Shown: in pieces, positions 27,593 to 36,175 of the stretch
Numbering within the stretch: the stretch's first letter is position 1
Layout of the letters: every line of letters begins with the position of its first letter
Source of the DNA: Actinokineospora terrae
Lineage (GTDB): Bacteria > Actinomycetota > Actinomycetes > Mycobacteriales > Pseudonocardiaceae
Direction of reading: 5' to 3'
DNA length: 64,000 bases
Assembly: GCF_900111175.1 (NCBI RefSeq)
Contig: NZ_FOGI01000007.1
Location: forward strand, 124,001 to 188,000
Made by a program: the position numbers and the translations under genes
The notes under the pieces: generated by a model
What the model was told of the DNA's origin: nothing
The model's database searches: none
Seen by the model: the letters and a program-made list of their open reading frames with translations, nothing else

Positions 27593-28450
27593 ATGGACAC
27601 CCTGGAAACGCTCGCGAGACCGGCGGCGGTCACCCGGCCGCAGCTGCGCCGACTGCTCCCCGCCGACCTCACCGCGGCCCTGCTCACCGACGTCCCCGAC
27701 TTCTACGCGACCGACACCGCTGACGTCCTGCGCGCTGCCCTCGTGGTCGCGGTCGGGGACCGGGGCACTGTCGCCGCGCGCGGTGGGTTGGCAGGCACGG
27801 TAAGCAGGCTCAGGGCCGCCACCGACGCTGCCGTCATCGGTTTCCACTACCTGGCAGGTGATCCCGAACTGTCCGCTGTGGTCGATGTCGTCGTCGAGCT
27901 GGTGGACGGGCAGATCATGTCCACGTGGTCGTGGCGCGCGGAAGCCCGCACGGAACGGGCCGTGGTCCAACTCTCGCGCGCGTGGTCCGACGCGTTGACC
28001 GCCCTGGTGGCGCAGGCTCGCAAGATCAGCCCCATCCCGGACGTCTTAGACCTGGAGTCCCCGAGCATCTCGGTGGACTTACCGGGCTCTGTCAGTCCTG
28101 ACGCACTCCGCCGCGCGATCGACGCTGTCACGTGCCGGTACCCGTACCTGGCGACCGGGCGGCGTGTGGTCAACGGCGTCGTGTTCGCCGTGCAGGGCGC
28201 GGGCACGTCGCTGCGCTGCGCCAGCCACGACGAGTTCCAGCGCGACGGCCGGTTCAACGCGGACTGGTCGCCGATGGTGCAGTTCGACCTCACCCGCGTC
28301 GGTGCCGCCCGCAACACGCTCACCATCACCGCGAACCCGCTGCTCGTCGGCGACCTGCCCGGCCTGGCCGGGGAGCTGCGCACCGAGCTGGCGGGAGATC
28401 CAGACCACGTCTGGCCGTCGACCATGGACTCCGCACGGCCCGGTAATTAG
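27593..28450 (+). CDS. NRPS-derived ORF: collapsed epimerization-condensation junction
   Basis: A 285-residue ORF. Residues of about 14-50 (RLLPADLTAALLTDVP, ADVLRAALVVAV) resemble the middle of an NRPS epimerization or condensation domain. Residues of about 65-145 (AVIGFHYLAG, IMSTWSWRAE, LSRAWSDALTALV) resemble the C-terminal end of such a domain, with the middle missing. From about 150 on (VSPDALRRAIDAVTCRYPYLAT, NTLTITANPLLVGDLPGL) it resembles the first half of a condensation domain whose HHxxxDG active site appears as NPLLVGD. That is the order E then C found between NRPS modules, shrunk by deletion. No adenylation or carrier domain is present. The frame stays open, so it may be expressed, but catalysis is unlikely. 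The start ATG is preceded by GGGAG at a long spacing. Confidence 0.6.
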   Translation: MDTLETLARPAAVTRPQLRRLLPADLTAALLTDVPDFYATDTADVLRAALVVAVGDRGTVAARGGLAGTVSRLRAATDAAVIGFHYLAGDPELSAVVDVVVELVDGQIMSTWSWRAEARTERAVVQLSRAWSDALTALVAQARKISPIPDVLDLESPSISVDLPGSVSPDALRRAIDAVTCRYPYLATGRRVVNGVVFAVQGAGTSLRCASHDEFQRDGRFNADWSPMVQFDLTRVGAARNTLTITANPLLVGDLPGLAGELRTELAGDPDHVWPSTMDSARPGN

Positions 28451-28465
28451 GTTAGCCTTACCTCT
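28447..28465 (+). promoter_or_regulatory. IdeR/DtxR iron box 3
   Basis: TTAGGTTAGCCTTACCTCT matches 15 of 19 consensus positions and begins at the stop codon of the preceding ORF. It lies 39 bp upstream of the monooxygenase GTG and should make that gene iron-repressed. Confidence 0.85.
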
Positions 28466-28504
28466 GGCCGGAGGTGCAACGAGATCGTCGACGAAGGGAC
28501 CGCG

Positions 28505-29845
28505 GTGACCAGCGACGCCCAGCCGCACGAGGTGCGCGATGTGGTCGGGATCGGCTTCGGCCCCTCCAACCTCGCCATGGCCATCGCCGTGCACGAGCAC
28601 AACCGGCGCCACCCCGAGCAGCGGGTCGACGCGCTGTTCCTGGAGCGGCAGCCGTCCTTCGGCTGGCACCGCGGGATGCTCATCGACGACGCGACCATGC
28701 AGGTGTCTTTCCTCAAGGACCTGGTCACCATGCGCGACCCGTCGAGCGACTTCAGCTTCCTGTGCTACCTGCGCGACCGGGACCGGCTGGTCGAGTTCAT
28801 CAACCACAAGACGATGTTCCCGCTGCGCACCGAGTTCCACGACTACTTCGAGTGGGCGGCGGCCAGGGTCACCGACCAGGTGCGCTACGGCGCCGAGGTC
28901 GTCTCGGTCCGCCCGGTCGAGGTCGACGGCGAGGTCGCGCACCTCGACGTGATCGCCAAGGACGCCGACGGCCTGATCAGCACGGTCCGCGCCCGCAACG
29001 TGCTCATCGGCACCGGCCTGCGGCCGAGGCTGCCCGCCGACGCCGTGCCCTCGGACCGGGTCTGGCACAACATCGAGCTGATGCACCGGGTCGGCGACCT
29101 CGCGAGGTCCGAGCCGCGCCGGGTGCTGGTGGTCGGGTCCGGGCAGAGCGGCGCGGAGGCCGTCGCCGAGCTGCACTCGGCGCTGCCCAGGACCCAGGTG
29201 TGCGCGGTGTTCGCCCGCTACGGCTACGCCCCCGCCGACGACAGCCCGTTCGCCAACCGCATCTTCGACCCGCGCGCGGTCGACCACTTCCACGGCGCCT
29301 CCGCCGAGGTCAAGCAGATGCTGCTGGACTACCACCGGAACACGAACTACTCCGTGGTGGACATGGACCTCATCGAGGAGCTCTACCGCCGCGAGTACCG
29401 GGAGAAGGTCACCGGCCGCAAGCGCCTCGACATCCGCACGGCTTCCCGCGTCACTTACACGCGCGAGACCGACGAGGCCGTCTACGCCACCGTCGAGTTC
29501 CTGCCGACCGGCGAGACCGAGGTCTTGGAGTGCGACGCGGTCGTCTACGCCACCGGTTTCCGTCCGGCCGACCCATTTGACCTCCTCGGCCGTGCTGCCG
29601 CTGTGTGTGAGCGTGACGCGGCAGGGCTACCGGTCGTCGGCCGGGACTACCGGGTGCGCACCGCCGCCAACGTCACCGCGGGCATCTACTTGCAGGGCGC
29701 GGAGCACAGCCACGGTCTCACCGCGACACTCCTGTCCGCCACGGCCGTCCGGGTCGGCGAGATCCTCGACTCGATCCTGCACGGCAGCCGGGATGAGGCG
29801 CCGGTCGAGCAGGTCGCCCTGCCGGAGCGCGTCGCCATCAGCTGA
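28505..29845 (+). CDS. L-ornithine N5-monooxygenase (siderophore hydroxylase)
   Basis: A 446-residue flavoprotein that hydroxylates the side-chain amine of ornithine (or lysine) with FAD, NADPH and O2, the first step toward hydroxamate siderophores. Motifs: FAD-binding GIGFGPSNLA at residues of about 15-24, FLERQPSFGWHRGML, VSFLKDLVTMRDP, NADPH-binding VVGSGQSGAEAV near residue 210, and the ATGF motif near residue 352. The length fits the PvdA/SidA/IucD family. The start is GTG after the third iron box. Ornithine is more likely than lysine because a formyltransferase is linked and an acetyltransferase is not. No peptide synthetase that would use the product is found in the window. Confidence 0.92.
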   Translation: MTSDAQPHEVRDVVGIGFGPSNLAMAIAVHEHNRRHPEQRVDALFLERQPSFGWHRGMLIDDATMQVSFLKDLVTMRDPSSDFSFLCYLRDRDRLVEFINHKTMFPLRTEFHDYFEWAAARVTDQVRYGAEVVSVRPVEVDGEVAHLDVIAKDADGLISTVRARNVLIGTGLRPRLPADAVPSDRVWHNIELMHRVGDLARSEPRRVLVVGSGQSGAEAVAELHSALPRTQVCAVFARYGYAPADDSPFANRIFDPRAVDHFHGASAEVKQMLLDYHRNTNYSVVDMDLIEELYRREYREKVTGRKRLDIRTASRVTYTRETDEAVYATVEFLPTGETEVLECDAVVYATGFRPADPFDLLGRAAAVCERDAAGLPVVGRDYRVRTAANVTAGIYLQGAEHSHGLTATLLSATAVRVGEILDSILHGSRDEAPVEQVALPERVAIS

Positions 29846-29862
29846 GCGCGTCGCCATCAGCT
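29825..29862. repeat. 19-bp tandem duplication across the monooxygenase stop
   Basis: GAGCGCGTCGCCATCAGCT occurs twice in direct succession (29825-29843 and 29844-29862), both followed by GA. The first copy carries the TGA stop of the gene. It looks like a recent slippage or short duplication with no effect on the protein. Confidence 0.9.
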
Positions 29863-29903
29863 GACCCGCCGGTGTGTCGGTCGCCATGGGTACCTTGGTG
29901 CTC

Positions 29904-30695
29904 ATGGCAACACTGGTGACCTTCCACGCCCACCCCGACGACGAGTGCATCAACTGCGGTGGCGTCATGCGCAAAGCCGCCGACGAGGGCCACCGCGTCG
30001 TGCTGGTGGTGGCGACCCGCGGCGAGCTCGGCGAGGTGGAGGACGGGTTCCTCGCGCCGGGCGAGGACCTCACCTCCCGCCGGGTCGCCGAGACGCACGC
30101 GGCGGCCGAGATCCTCGGTGTGTCCCGTGTGGAGTTCCTCGGCTACACCGACTCGGGGATGATGGGCGAGCCGACCAACGACACCCCCGGCACCTTCTGG
30201 ACCGCCCCGGTCGAGGAAGCGGCCGAGCGGCTGGCCAAGATCCTGGTCGAGGAGTCGGCCGACGTGCTCACCACCTACGACGACAACGGCGGCTACGGCC
30301 ACCCCGACCACATCCAGGTGCACCGGGTCGGCAAGCGCGCGGCCGAGCTGGCCGGGACGAGCCGGGTGTACCAGGCCACCGCCAACCGCGATGACGTCCG
30401 CGAGCACATGAGCGCCGCGGCCGCCGACGCCGCGGCCGATGGTGCCGACTTCGGCCCGCAGGAGGAGTGGGAGATCGGCAAGCCGCTGGAGGAGCTGACC
30501 GCCCGGGTCGACGTCTCGGCGTACGTGGTGGCCAAGCGGGCCGCGATGCGCGCGCACGCCAGCCAGATCTCCGAGGAGAGCTTCTTCCTGTCGATGCCCG
30601 ACCCGGTCTTCGTCCAGGCCTTCGGCACCGAGTGGTTCATCCGCGACGGCGAGGGCCCCGGCATCACCGAGACCGACATCATGGCCGGTCTCTGA
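29904..30695 (+). CDS. PIG-L/LmbE-family deacetylase
   Basis: A 263-residue zinc-dependent deacetylase of the family that includes MshB and Mca of mycothiol metabolism. The metal motif HAHPDDE lies at residues 8-14 and the second His in GGYGHPDHIQVHR near residue 133. The family length is 230-300. I chose ATG 29904, since MATLVTFHAHPDDE is the usual beginning; an earlier ATG 30 bp upstream adds an unlikely leader. Whether it is the mycothiol conjugate amidase or another deacetylase cannot be decided. The ORF downstream is unknown, so context does not help. Confidence 0.85.
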   Translation: MATLVTFHAHPDDECINCGGVMRKAADEGHRVVLVVATRGELGEVEDGFLAPGEDLTSRRVAETHAAAEILGVSRVEFLGYTDSGMMGEPTNDTPGTFWTAPVEEAAERLAKILVEESADVLTTYDDNGGYGHPDHIQVHRVGKRAAELAGTSRVYQATANRDDVREHMSAAAADAAADGADFGPQEEWEIGKPLEELTARVDVSAYVVAKRAAMRAHASQISEESFFLSMPDPVFVQAFGTEWFIRDGEGPGITETDIMAGL

Positions 30696-30755
30696 GGCCC
30701 ACCATCGGGTGACGGTGCTGGTCCCGGCGCGCCGGGGCGGCTTACGTTCCCGGTC

Positions 30756-31343
30756 GTGGCCGCCTTCGACGACATGGTCCGCCGGGCCGCGGCGGGGCAG
30801 CCCGGCGCGCTCGCGGTGCTGCGCGCCGAGCTGATGACCCAGCCGCGGGCCTGGCTGGTCGACCAGCTGCTGGCCACCGTCGCCCCGTCGAGCGGCTACC
30901 GGCCGCGCCCGGTCGAGCTCGACGAGCGGCGCCTGCTCGAGCGCACCGCCCGGCTCGACTCCTGGGACACCACCGCGTGCCTGGTCGGCCCGCCGCCGCC
31001 CGCCGGGCAGCTGGTCGACCGCGAGCGCCGCACCGCGCACGGCGAGCAGTTGCTCGACGAGGCGAAGGACCTGCTGCACGCGCTGCTGGCGGGGGAGAGC
31101 GGGCTGTCCCCCGTCCGCCGCGCCCGGATCACCCTGACCCTGCCCGACGCCAAGGTCGCGGTGTTCGGCTTCCTGCGCGGCACCATCACCAGGACCCCGG
31201 TCGGCGGCGGTGAGACGGCCCTGCTGGTCGAGTACCCGGAGGTCGCCGCCGACCTGGTCGGCGACGCGGTGGTGGCCGCGCTGCGGGTGGTCAACGGGCT
31301 GGAGCTCAACGAGGCGGTGCTCTACGCCCGCAAGGCCGGTTGA
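30756..31343 (+). CDS. Hypothetical protein
   Basis: A 195-residue soluble protein that I do not recognise. The first third is helical (DDMVRRAAAGQPGALAVLRAEL), the middle is Pro- and Arg-rich, and the last 80 residues alternate strands and helices (RITLTLPDAKVAVFGFLRG, VVAALRVVNGLELNEAVL). No Cys pairs, signal peptide or nucleotide motif is seen. Codon use is like that of the neighbours, with strong third-position GC. The start is GTG. It lies 60 bp after the deacetylase and 85 bp before the aldo/keto reductase, same strand. Confidence 0.6.
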   Translation: MAAFDDMVRRAAAGQPGALAVLRAELMTQPRAWLVDQLLATVAPSSGYRPRPVELDERRLLERTARLDSWDTTACLVGPPPPAGQLVDRERRTAHGEQLLDEAKDLLHALLAGESGLSPVRRARITLTLPDAKVAVFGFLRGTITRTPVGGGETALLVEYPEVAADLVGDAVVAALRVVNGLELNEAVLYARKAG

Positions 31344-31428
31344 GCCGCGCCGCGGCGGGCACGATCGGCGCCCGTGCGGCGCGCTGGGCGAGAATCACCC
31401 GGTAGCACCCCGCGACCCGAGGAGACCC

Positions 31429-32472
31429 ATGCCGTTCCCAGCCGCGCCGTACCGCGCCGAGGAGAGCCGCTACGACGCCACCGCCTACCGCAGGACCGGG
31501 CGCAGCGGGCTGCGGTTGCCGCCGGTCTCGCTCGGCCTGTGGCACAACTTCGGCGACGACCGCCCGTTCGACACCGGCCGGGCCATCCTGCGCCGCGCGT
31601 TCGACCTCGGCGTCACCCACTTCGACCTGGCCAACAACTATGGCCCGCCCTACGGCAGCGCCGAGGCCAACTTCGGCCGGGTGCTGGCGAGCGACTTCAA
31701 GCCCTACCGCGACGAGATCGTGGTCTCCACCAAGGCGGGCTACGACATGTGGCCGGGACCGTACGGGGAGTGGGGTTCCCGCAAGTACGTGCTGTCCTCT
31801 TTGGACCAGTCGCTGACCAGGCTCGGCCTCGACCACGTCGACATCTTCTACTCGCACCGCTTCGACCCCGACACCCCGCTGGAGGAGACGGTCGGGGCGC
31901 TCATCACCGCGGTCGAGCAGGGCAAGGCGCTCTACGTCGGCGTGTCGTCGTACTCGCCCGAGGCGACCAGGCGCGCGGCGGAGATCCTCGGCGGCGCCAA
32001 CATCCCGCTGCTCATCCACCAGCCGTCGTACTCGCTGCTCAACCGGTGGATCGAGCCCGAGCTGCTCGACACCCTCGACGACCTCGGCGCGGGCTGCATC
32101 GCGTTCTCCCCGCTCGGCCAGGGCCTGCTCACCGACCGGTACCTCGACGGCATCCCCGAGGGGTCCCGCGCCAGCCGCGAGTCGTCGCTGTCGCCCGACT
32201 TCCTCTCCGAGCAGAACCTGGCCAGGGTGCGCGGACTCGACGGCATCGCCAAGCGGCGCGGGCAGTCGTTGGCGCAGCTGGCCATCGCCTGGGTGCTGCG
32301 CGACCCGAGGGTCACCTCGGCGCTCATCGGCGCCAGCTCGGTCGGGCAGCTGGAGGCCAACCTCGCCGCGGTCGACGCCGCGCCGTTCACCGCCGACGAG
32401 CTGGCCGAGATCGACCGGTACGCGGTGGATTCCGGCATCGACCTGTGGGCGCAGTCGCGCGAGGCGGGCTGA
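31429..32472 (+). CDS. Aldo/keto reductase, L-glyceraldehyde-3-phosphate reductase type
   Basis: A 347-residue NADPH-dependent reductase with the (beta/alpha)8 fold of the AKR superfamily, closest in layout to YghZ (AKR14A). Visible features are FDLANNYGPPYGSAE, with the catalytic Asp and Tyr, STKAGYDMWPGPYG with the Lys, HRFDPDTP, and the cofactor segment LIGASSVGQLE near residue 305. The ATG has GAGGAG six bases upstream. YghZ-like enzymes reduce L-glyceraldehyde-3-phosphate and methylglyoxal-type aldehydes; the true substrate here is not known. It is followed by a hairpin and then the ectoine operon. Confidence 0.88.
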   Translation: MPFPAAPYRAEESRYDATAYRRTGRSGLRLPPVSLGLWHNFGDDRPFDTGRAILRRAFDLGVTHFDLANNYGPPYGSAEANFGRVLASDFKPYRDEIVVSTKAGYDMWPGPYGEWGSRKYVLSSLDQSLTRLGLDHVDIFYSHRFDPDTPLEETVGALITAVEQGKALYVGVSSYSPEATRRAAEILGGANIPLLIHQPSYSLLNRWIEPELLDTLDDLGAGCIAFSPLGQGLLTDRYLDGIPEGSRASRESSLSPDFLSEQNLARVRGLDGIAKRRGQSLAQLAIAWVLRDPRVTSALIGASSVGQLEANLAAVDAAPFTADELAEIDRYAVDSGIDLWAQSREAG

Positions 32473-32495
32473 GCACTAACACGATCCCGGTGCGC

Positions 32496-32517
32496 AGGAC
32501 AACAACGGTGTTGTCCT
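32496..32517. promoter_or_regulatory. Inverted repeat upstream of ectA
   Basis: AGGACAAC-AACGGT-GTTGTCCT is a perfect 8-bp dyad, 24 bp after the reductase stop and 95 bp before ectA. It may be a weak terminator for the reductase or an operator for the ectoine promoter. The sequence does not decide between them. Confidence 0.4.
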
Positions 32518-32612
32518 CCTCACCGGTGATCCGCTGAAACCCCAGGTGGCGGGCGGGGCAGCGGTGTTCCCCGTCCACACCGGGCGAAATTTCGCTGTTA
32601 CGTTCCCTGGGT

Positions 32613-33131
32613 ATGTCCGGGGAAACGCACGACGTCCTGATCGCCGAGCCGTCCACAGAGGACGGCTCCGAGCTGTGGCGGATCGCCCGAGATTCGCACA
32701 CCCTCGACCTGAACTCCTCTTACGCCTACCTGCTCTGGTGCCGCGACTTCGCCGACACCTCCGCTGTCGCGGTGGTCGAGGGCCGCCCGGTCGGCTTCGT
32801 GATTGGCTTCGTCCGGCCGAGCGAGCCGGACACCGTGGTGGTGTGGCAGATCGCAGTCGACGGCGACCAGCGCGGCAAGGGCCTCGCGGGCAGGCTGCTC
32901 GACCACCTGCTCGACCGACTCGCCCCGCGCGGCGTGCGGCACCTGGAGACCACCATCACCGCCGACAACGCCGCGTCCATCGCGCTGTTCGGCGCACTGG
33001 CCAGGCGCAGGGGGGCGCTGATGCGCCGGGCCGACCTGTTCGCCGCCGACCACTTCCCCGACGACCACGCCGCAGAGGACCTCTACCGCATCGGTCCGTT
33101 CGAGCCCGCGGCGCAGCCGGTCGGGGTCTAG
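32613..33131 (+). CDS. ectA: L-2,4-diaminobutyrate acetyltransferase
   Basis: A 172-residue GNAT acetyltransferase that converts diaminobutyrate to its N-gamma-acetyl form, the second step of ectoine synthesis. Acetyl-CoA-binding QRGKGLAGRLL lies near residue 90, and the EctA-specific DLNSSYAYLLWCRDF lies near residue 33. The family length is 160-190. It is the first gene of ectABCD, followed by ectB after 47 bp. Ectoine accumulates as a compatible solute under salt or heat stress. Confidence 0.95.
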   Translation: MSGETHDVLIAEPSTEDGSELWRIARDSHTLDLNSSYAYLLWCRDFADTSAVAVVEGRPVGFVIGFVRPSEPDTVVVWQIAVDGDQRGKGLAGRLLDHLLDRLAPRGVRHLETTITADNAASIALFGALARRRGALMRRADLFAADHFPDDHAAEDLYRIGPFEPAAQPVGV

Positions 33132-33178
33132 CGCCCACCACTTGCCCTACTTTCCCGCTGGGGAGGGAGATTTCCGCG

Positions 33179-34435
33179 ATGAGTGTGTTCGAGACCCTCG
33201 AGTCCGAGGTCCGCAGCTACAGCCGCGGCTGGCCGGTCGTGTTCGACCGCGCGGTCGGCAGCCACCTCTACGACGAGTCCGGTAAGTCCTATGTGGACTT
33301 CTTCGCAGGCGCGGGCGCGCTGAACTACGGGCACAACAACCCGGTGCTCAAACAGGCGGTCGTGGACTACATCATGCGCGACGGCGTCACCCACGCCCTC
33401 GACATGAACACCGCGGCCAAGCGCGACTTCCTGGAGTCCTTCCGCGACGTCGTGCTCGCGCCGCGCGAGCTGGACTACAAGGTGATGTTCCCCGGCCCCG
33501 CCGGTGCCAACGCGGTCGAGGCCGCGCTGAAGCTGGCCCGCAAGGTCACCGGCCGCGAGTCGATCGTCAACTTCACCAACGCCTTCCACGGCATGACGCT
33601 GGGCGCGTTGTCGGTCACCGGCAACTCGATGAAGCGCGGCGGCGCGGGCATCCCGCTCGTGCACGCCACCCCGATGCCGTTCGACAACTACCTCGACGGC
33701 CAAGTGCCCGACTTCCTCTGGTTCGAGCGCCTGCTCGCCGACAGCGGCAGCGGCCTCAACGAGCCCGCCGCGGTGATCGTGGAGACCGTGCAGGGCGAGG
33801 GCGGCATCAACGCCGCGCGCGTGGAGTGGTTGCGGGCGCTGGCGGAGCTGTGCAAGCGGCACGGGATCCTGCTGATCGTCGACGACGTGCAGATGGGCTG
33901 CGGCCGCACCGGCCCGTTCTTCAGCTTCGAGGTCGCGGGCATCACCCCGGACATCGTCTGCCTGTCCAAGTCCATCGGCGCCTTCGGCTTCCCGATGGCG
34001 CTGACCCTGATGCGCCCGGACCTCGACATCTGGGAGCCGGGCGAGCACAACGGCACCTTCCGCGGCGTGAACCCGGCCTTCGTGGCCGCCACCGAGGCGC
34101 TGCGCACCTACTGGACCGACGACACCCTGGAGAAGGGCACGCTGGCCAAGGGGGAGCAGGTGGAGCGGGTCATGCACGGCATCGCCGAGGCGCACCCGGC
34201 CGCCGGGCTCAAGGTCAAGGGCCGCGGTCTGGCCAGGGGGCTGCGCTTCGCCGACGGCGCCACCGCGGGCGCGGTGTGCCACGCGGCCTTCGAGCGCGGC
34301 CTGCTGATGGAGACCTCCGGCCCGGACGGCGAGGTCGCCAAGGTCATGCCGCCGCTGACCATCACCGACGACGAACTCGACCAGGGCCTCGGCGTGCTCA
34401 CCGAGTCCGTCGCCGCCACCCTGGGCCGGAGCTGA
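33179..34435 (+). CDS. ectB: Diaminobutyrate-2-oxoglutarate transaminase
   Basis: A 418-residue class III PLP aminotransferase that makes diaminobutyrate from aspartate semialdehyde and glutamate, the first step of the pathway. The PLP site is SKSIGAFGFP, the cofactor Asp is in LIVDDVQMGCGRTG, and FPGPAGANAVEAALKLAR binds phosphate. The length fits EctB (about 420). The start ATG has GGGGAGGGAG about 8-16 bases upstream. EctC starts 17 bp downstream. Confidence 0.95.
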   Translation: MSVFETLESEVRSYSRGWPVVFDRAVGSHLYDESGKSYVDFFAGAGALNYGHNNPVLKQAVVDYIMRDGVTHALDMNTAAKRDFLESFRDVVLAPRELDYKVMFPGPAGANAVEAALKLARKVTGRESIVNFTNAFHGMTLGALSVTGNSMKRGGAGIPLVHATPMPFDNYLDGQVPDFLWFERLLADSGSGLNEPAAVIVETVQGEGGINAARVEWLRALAELCKRHGILLIVDDVQMGCGRTGPFFSFEVAGITPDIVCLSKSIGAFGFPMALTLMRPDLDIWEPGEHNGTFRGVNPAFVAATEALRTYWTDDTLEKGTLAKGEQVERVMHGIAEAHPAAGLKVKGRGLARGLRFADGATAGAVCHAAFERGLLMETSGPDGEVAKVMPPLTITDDELDQGLGVLTESVAATLGRS

Positions 34436-34452
34436 CCCCGCGAGGAGCAACC

Positions 34453-34851
34453 ATGATCGTCCGCACGCTCGCCGAGATCACCGACACCGACCGCGACGTC
34501 AAGACCGAGCACTGGCGCAGCAAGCGCATCGTCCTGGCCGGTGACGGCGTCGGGTTCTCGGTGCACGAGACCGTGCTGGAGCCGGGAGCGGTCAACGACT
34601 TCTGGTACGCCAACCACATCGAGGCCGTCTTCGTCGTCGAGGGCGACGGCGAACTGCTGGACAAGGAAACCGGCGCGACCCACCCGCTCGCGCCCGGCTC
34701 CATCTACGTGCTCGACGGCAACGAGCGCCACCAACTCCGCCCCCGCACCCGGATGCGCACCCTGTGCGTGTTCAACCCCCCGGTCACCGGCCGGGAGGTG
34801 CACGACGAGAACGGCGTCTACCCGCTCATCACCGAAGCCGCCGAGGCCTGA
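34453..34851 (+). CDS. ectC: L-ectoine synthase
   Basis: A 132-residue cupin-fold lyase that closes the ring of N-gamma-acetyl-diaminobutyrate to give ectoine. Typical segments are MIVRTLAEI at the start, WRSKRIVLAGDGVGFSVHET, the iron-binding cupin residues around YANHIEAVFVVEGDGE, and PGSIYVLDGNERH. Length and order match the family. GAGGAG sits before the ATG. EctD begins 9 bp after its stop. Confidence 0.96.
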   Translation: MIVRTLAEITDTDRDVKTEHWRSKRIVLAGDGVGFSVHETVLEPGAVNDFWYANHIEAVFVVEGDGELLDKETGATHPLAPGSIYVLDGNERHQLRPRTRMRTLCVFNPPVTGREVHDENGVYPLITEAAEA

Positions 34852-34860
34852 GGAGGGCTG

Positions 34861-35778
34861 ATGACCCTGACCACCGACACCCGGTTCACCGGAACCCGCC
34901 CCGTGGACCGGTACCCGACCAGGACCGCAGAACCGCTGGCCCCCTTCGCCCGCTCGGAACCCACGGTGTGGGGCGGGGTCTGCGGCCCCATCGACCCGGC
35001 GACCCTGGCCGCGCACGACACGCACGGCTACTCCCGCTACGACGGCCTGCTCAGCCCGGCCGAGGTCGCCACCTTCCGCGCCGAGCTCGACCGGCTGGCC
35101 ACCGACGAGGCGGTGCGCGCCGACGAGCGCACGGTCGTGGAGCGCGCGTCGGCCGAGGTGCGGTCGATCTTCGAGGTGCACCGCACCAGCGAGCTGATCG
35201 CCGAGCTGGTGCGCGACCCCAGGGTGCTCGACCGGGCCAGGCAGGTGCTGGGCTCCGAGGTGTACGTGCACCAGAGCCGGGTCAACTACATGCCCGGCTT
35301 CCAGGGCAAGGGCCTCTACTGGCACTCCGACTTCGAGACCTGGCACGCCGAGGACGGGATGCCGCTGCTGCGCGCGGTGAGCATGTCCATCGCGCTCACC
35401 GACAACTACCCGTTCAACGGCGGGTTGATGGTGCTGCCCGGTTCCCAGCGCACCTTCGTGCCGTGCGTCGGCGAGACCCCGGCCGAGCACTACAAGGCCT
35501 CGCTCACCGAGCAGGAGATCGGTGTCCCGAGCCGCGCGGCGCTGTCCCGGCTCGCCGCGGAACACGGTGTCGACCAGTTCACCGGAACCGCGGGATCGGC
35601 GCTGCTGTTCGACTCGAACCTGGTGCACGGGTCGGGCAACAACATCACGCCGTTCCCCCGCTCGAACATCTTCGTCGTTTTCAACTCGGTGGACAACGCA
35701 CTGGTCGAGCCGTACGCGGCGGCCGCGCCGCGGCCCGGTTTCATCGCCGCGCGCACCGCCGAGCCGCTGGTCCGGTGA
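34861..35778 (+). CDS. ectD: Ectoine 5-hydroxylase
   Basis: A 305-residue Fe(II)/2-oxoglutarate dioxygenase of the PhyH superfamily that makes 5-hydroxyectoine. The iron ligands are His155 and Asp157 in WHSDFETWHAEDG and His256 in VHGSGNN. The signature FxxWHSDFETWHxEDG is complete, and VNYMPGFQGKG precedes it. The family length is 290-310. AGGAGGG lies right before the start. Its presence means the strain can make both ectoine and hydroxyectoine. It ends the operon. Confidence 0.96.
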   Translation: MTLTTDTRFTGTRPVDRYPTRTAEPLAPFARSEPTVWGGVCGPIDPATLAAHDTHGYSRYDGLLSPAEVATFRAELDRLATDEAVRADERTVVERASAEVRSIFEVHRTSELIAELVRDPRVLDRARQVLGSEVYVHQSRVNYMPGFQGKGLYWHSDFETWHAEDGMPLLRAVSMSIALTDNYPFNGGLMVLPGSQRTFVPCVGETPAEHYKASLTEQEIGVPSRAALSRLAAEHGVDQFTGTAGSALLFDSNLVHGSGNNITPFPRSNIFVVFNSVDNALVEPYAAAAPRPGFIAARTAEPLVR

Positions 35779-36175
35779 CCCGCCCGTGATCACGCGTAAT
35801 CCATCTGTTACCATCAGCGCACGCTCTGCCACTGGTTGATCAAGAGCTGGTCGTGGTTCCCACTCGGGGTGAACCCGGCGTGCTGTGGACCAACTGCGGC
35901 GGAGTACGGCCCCGCGCCCACCGAAGTCGGGATCGGTGCGGCAGCGGGGCCGATCCAGTTTCCCGCCCCCCGCGTGCGGTGCCCGCACTCGGCGAGTGGC
36001 CCATTCCCCTGCCATTGGGCGGGGGTATCAGTTCATAGCGGTGCCCCATAACGGTTAGGCCATCCGGTTGACTACCACCACAACCACACCCGCGCGTTCT
36101 GTTTCGCCCTAGGTTTGTCCTCGGGAGCGCTTGAACCGGCTTAGGGGAGTCGGTCCGATCGGGGGGTGGTACCGA
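35779..36175. other. Intergenic region between ectD and the AfsR-like gene
   Basis: About 400 bp without a gene that I can support. It has lower GC than the flanking genes near 35790-35840 and 36050-36125, as expected of a promoter zone. TTGACT at 36069 could be a -35 box. No strong terminator was seen after ectD. A longer start for the AfsR-like gene at TTG 36131 lies inside it. Confidence 0.4.

Noticed and set aside
36131..36175. A longer start (TTG) for the AfsR-like regulator
   Set aside because: The leader has no similarity to winged-helix starts, and GTG 36176 has a better ribosome site.
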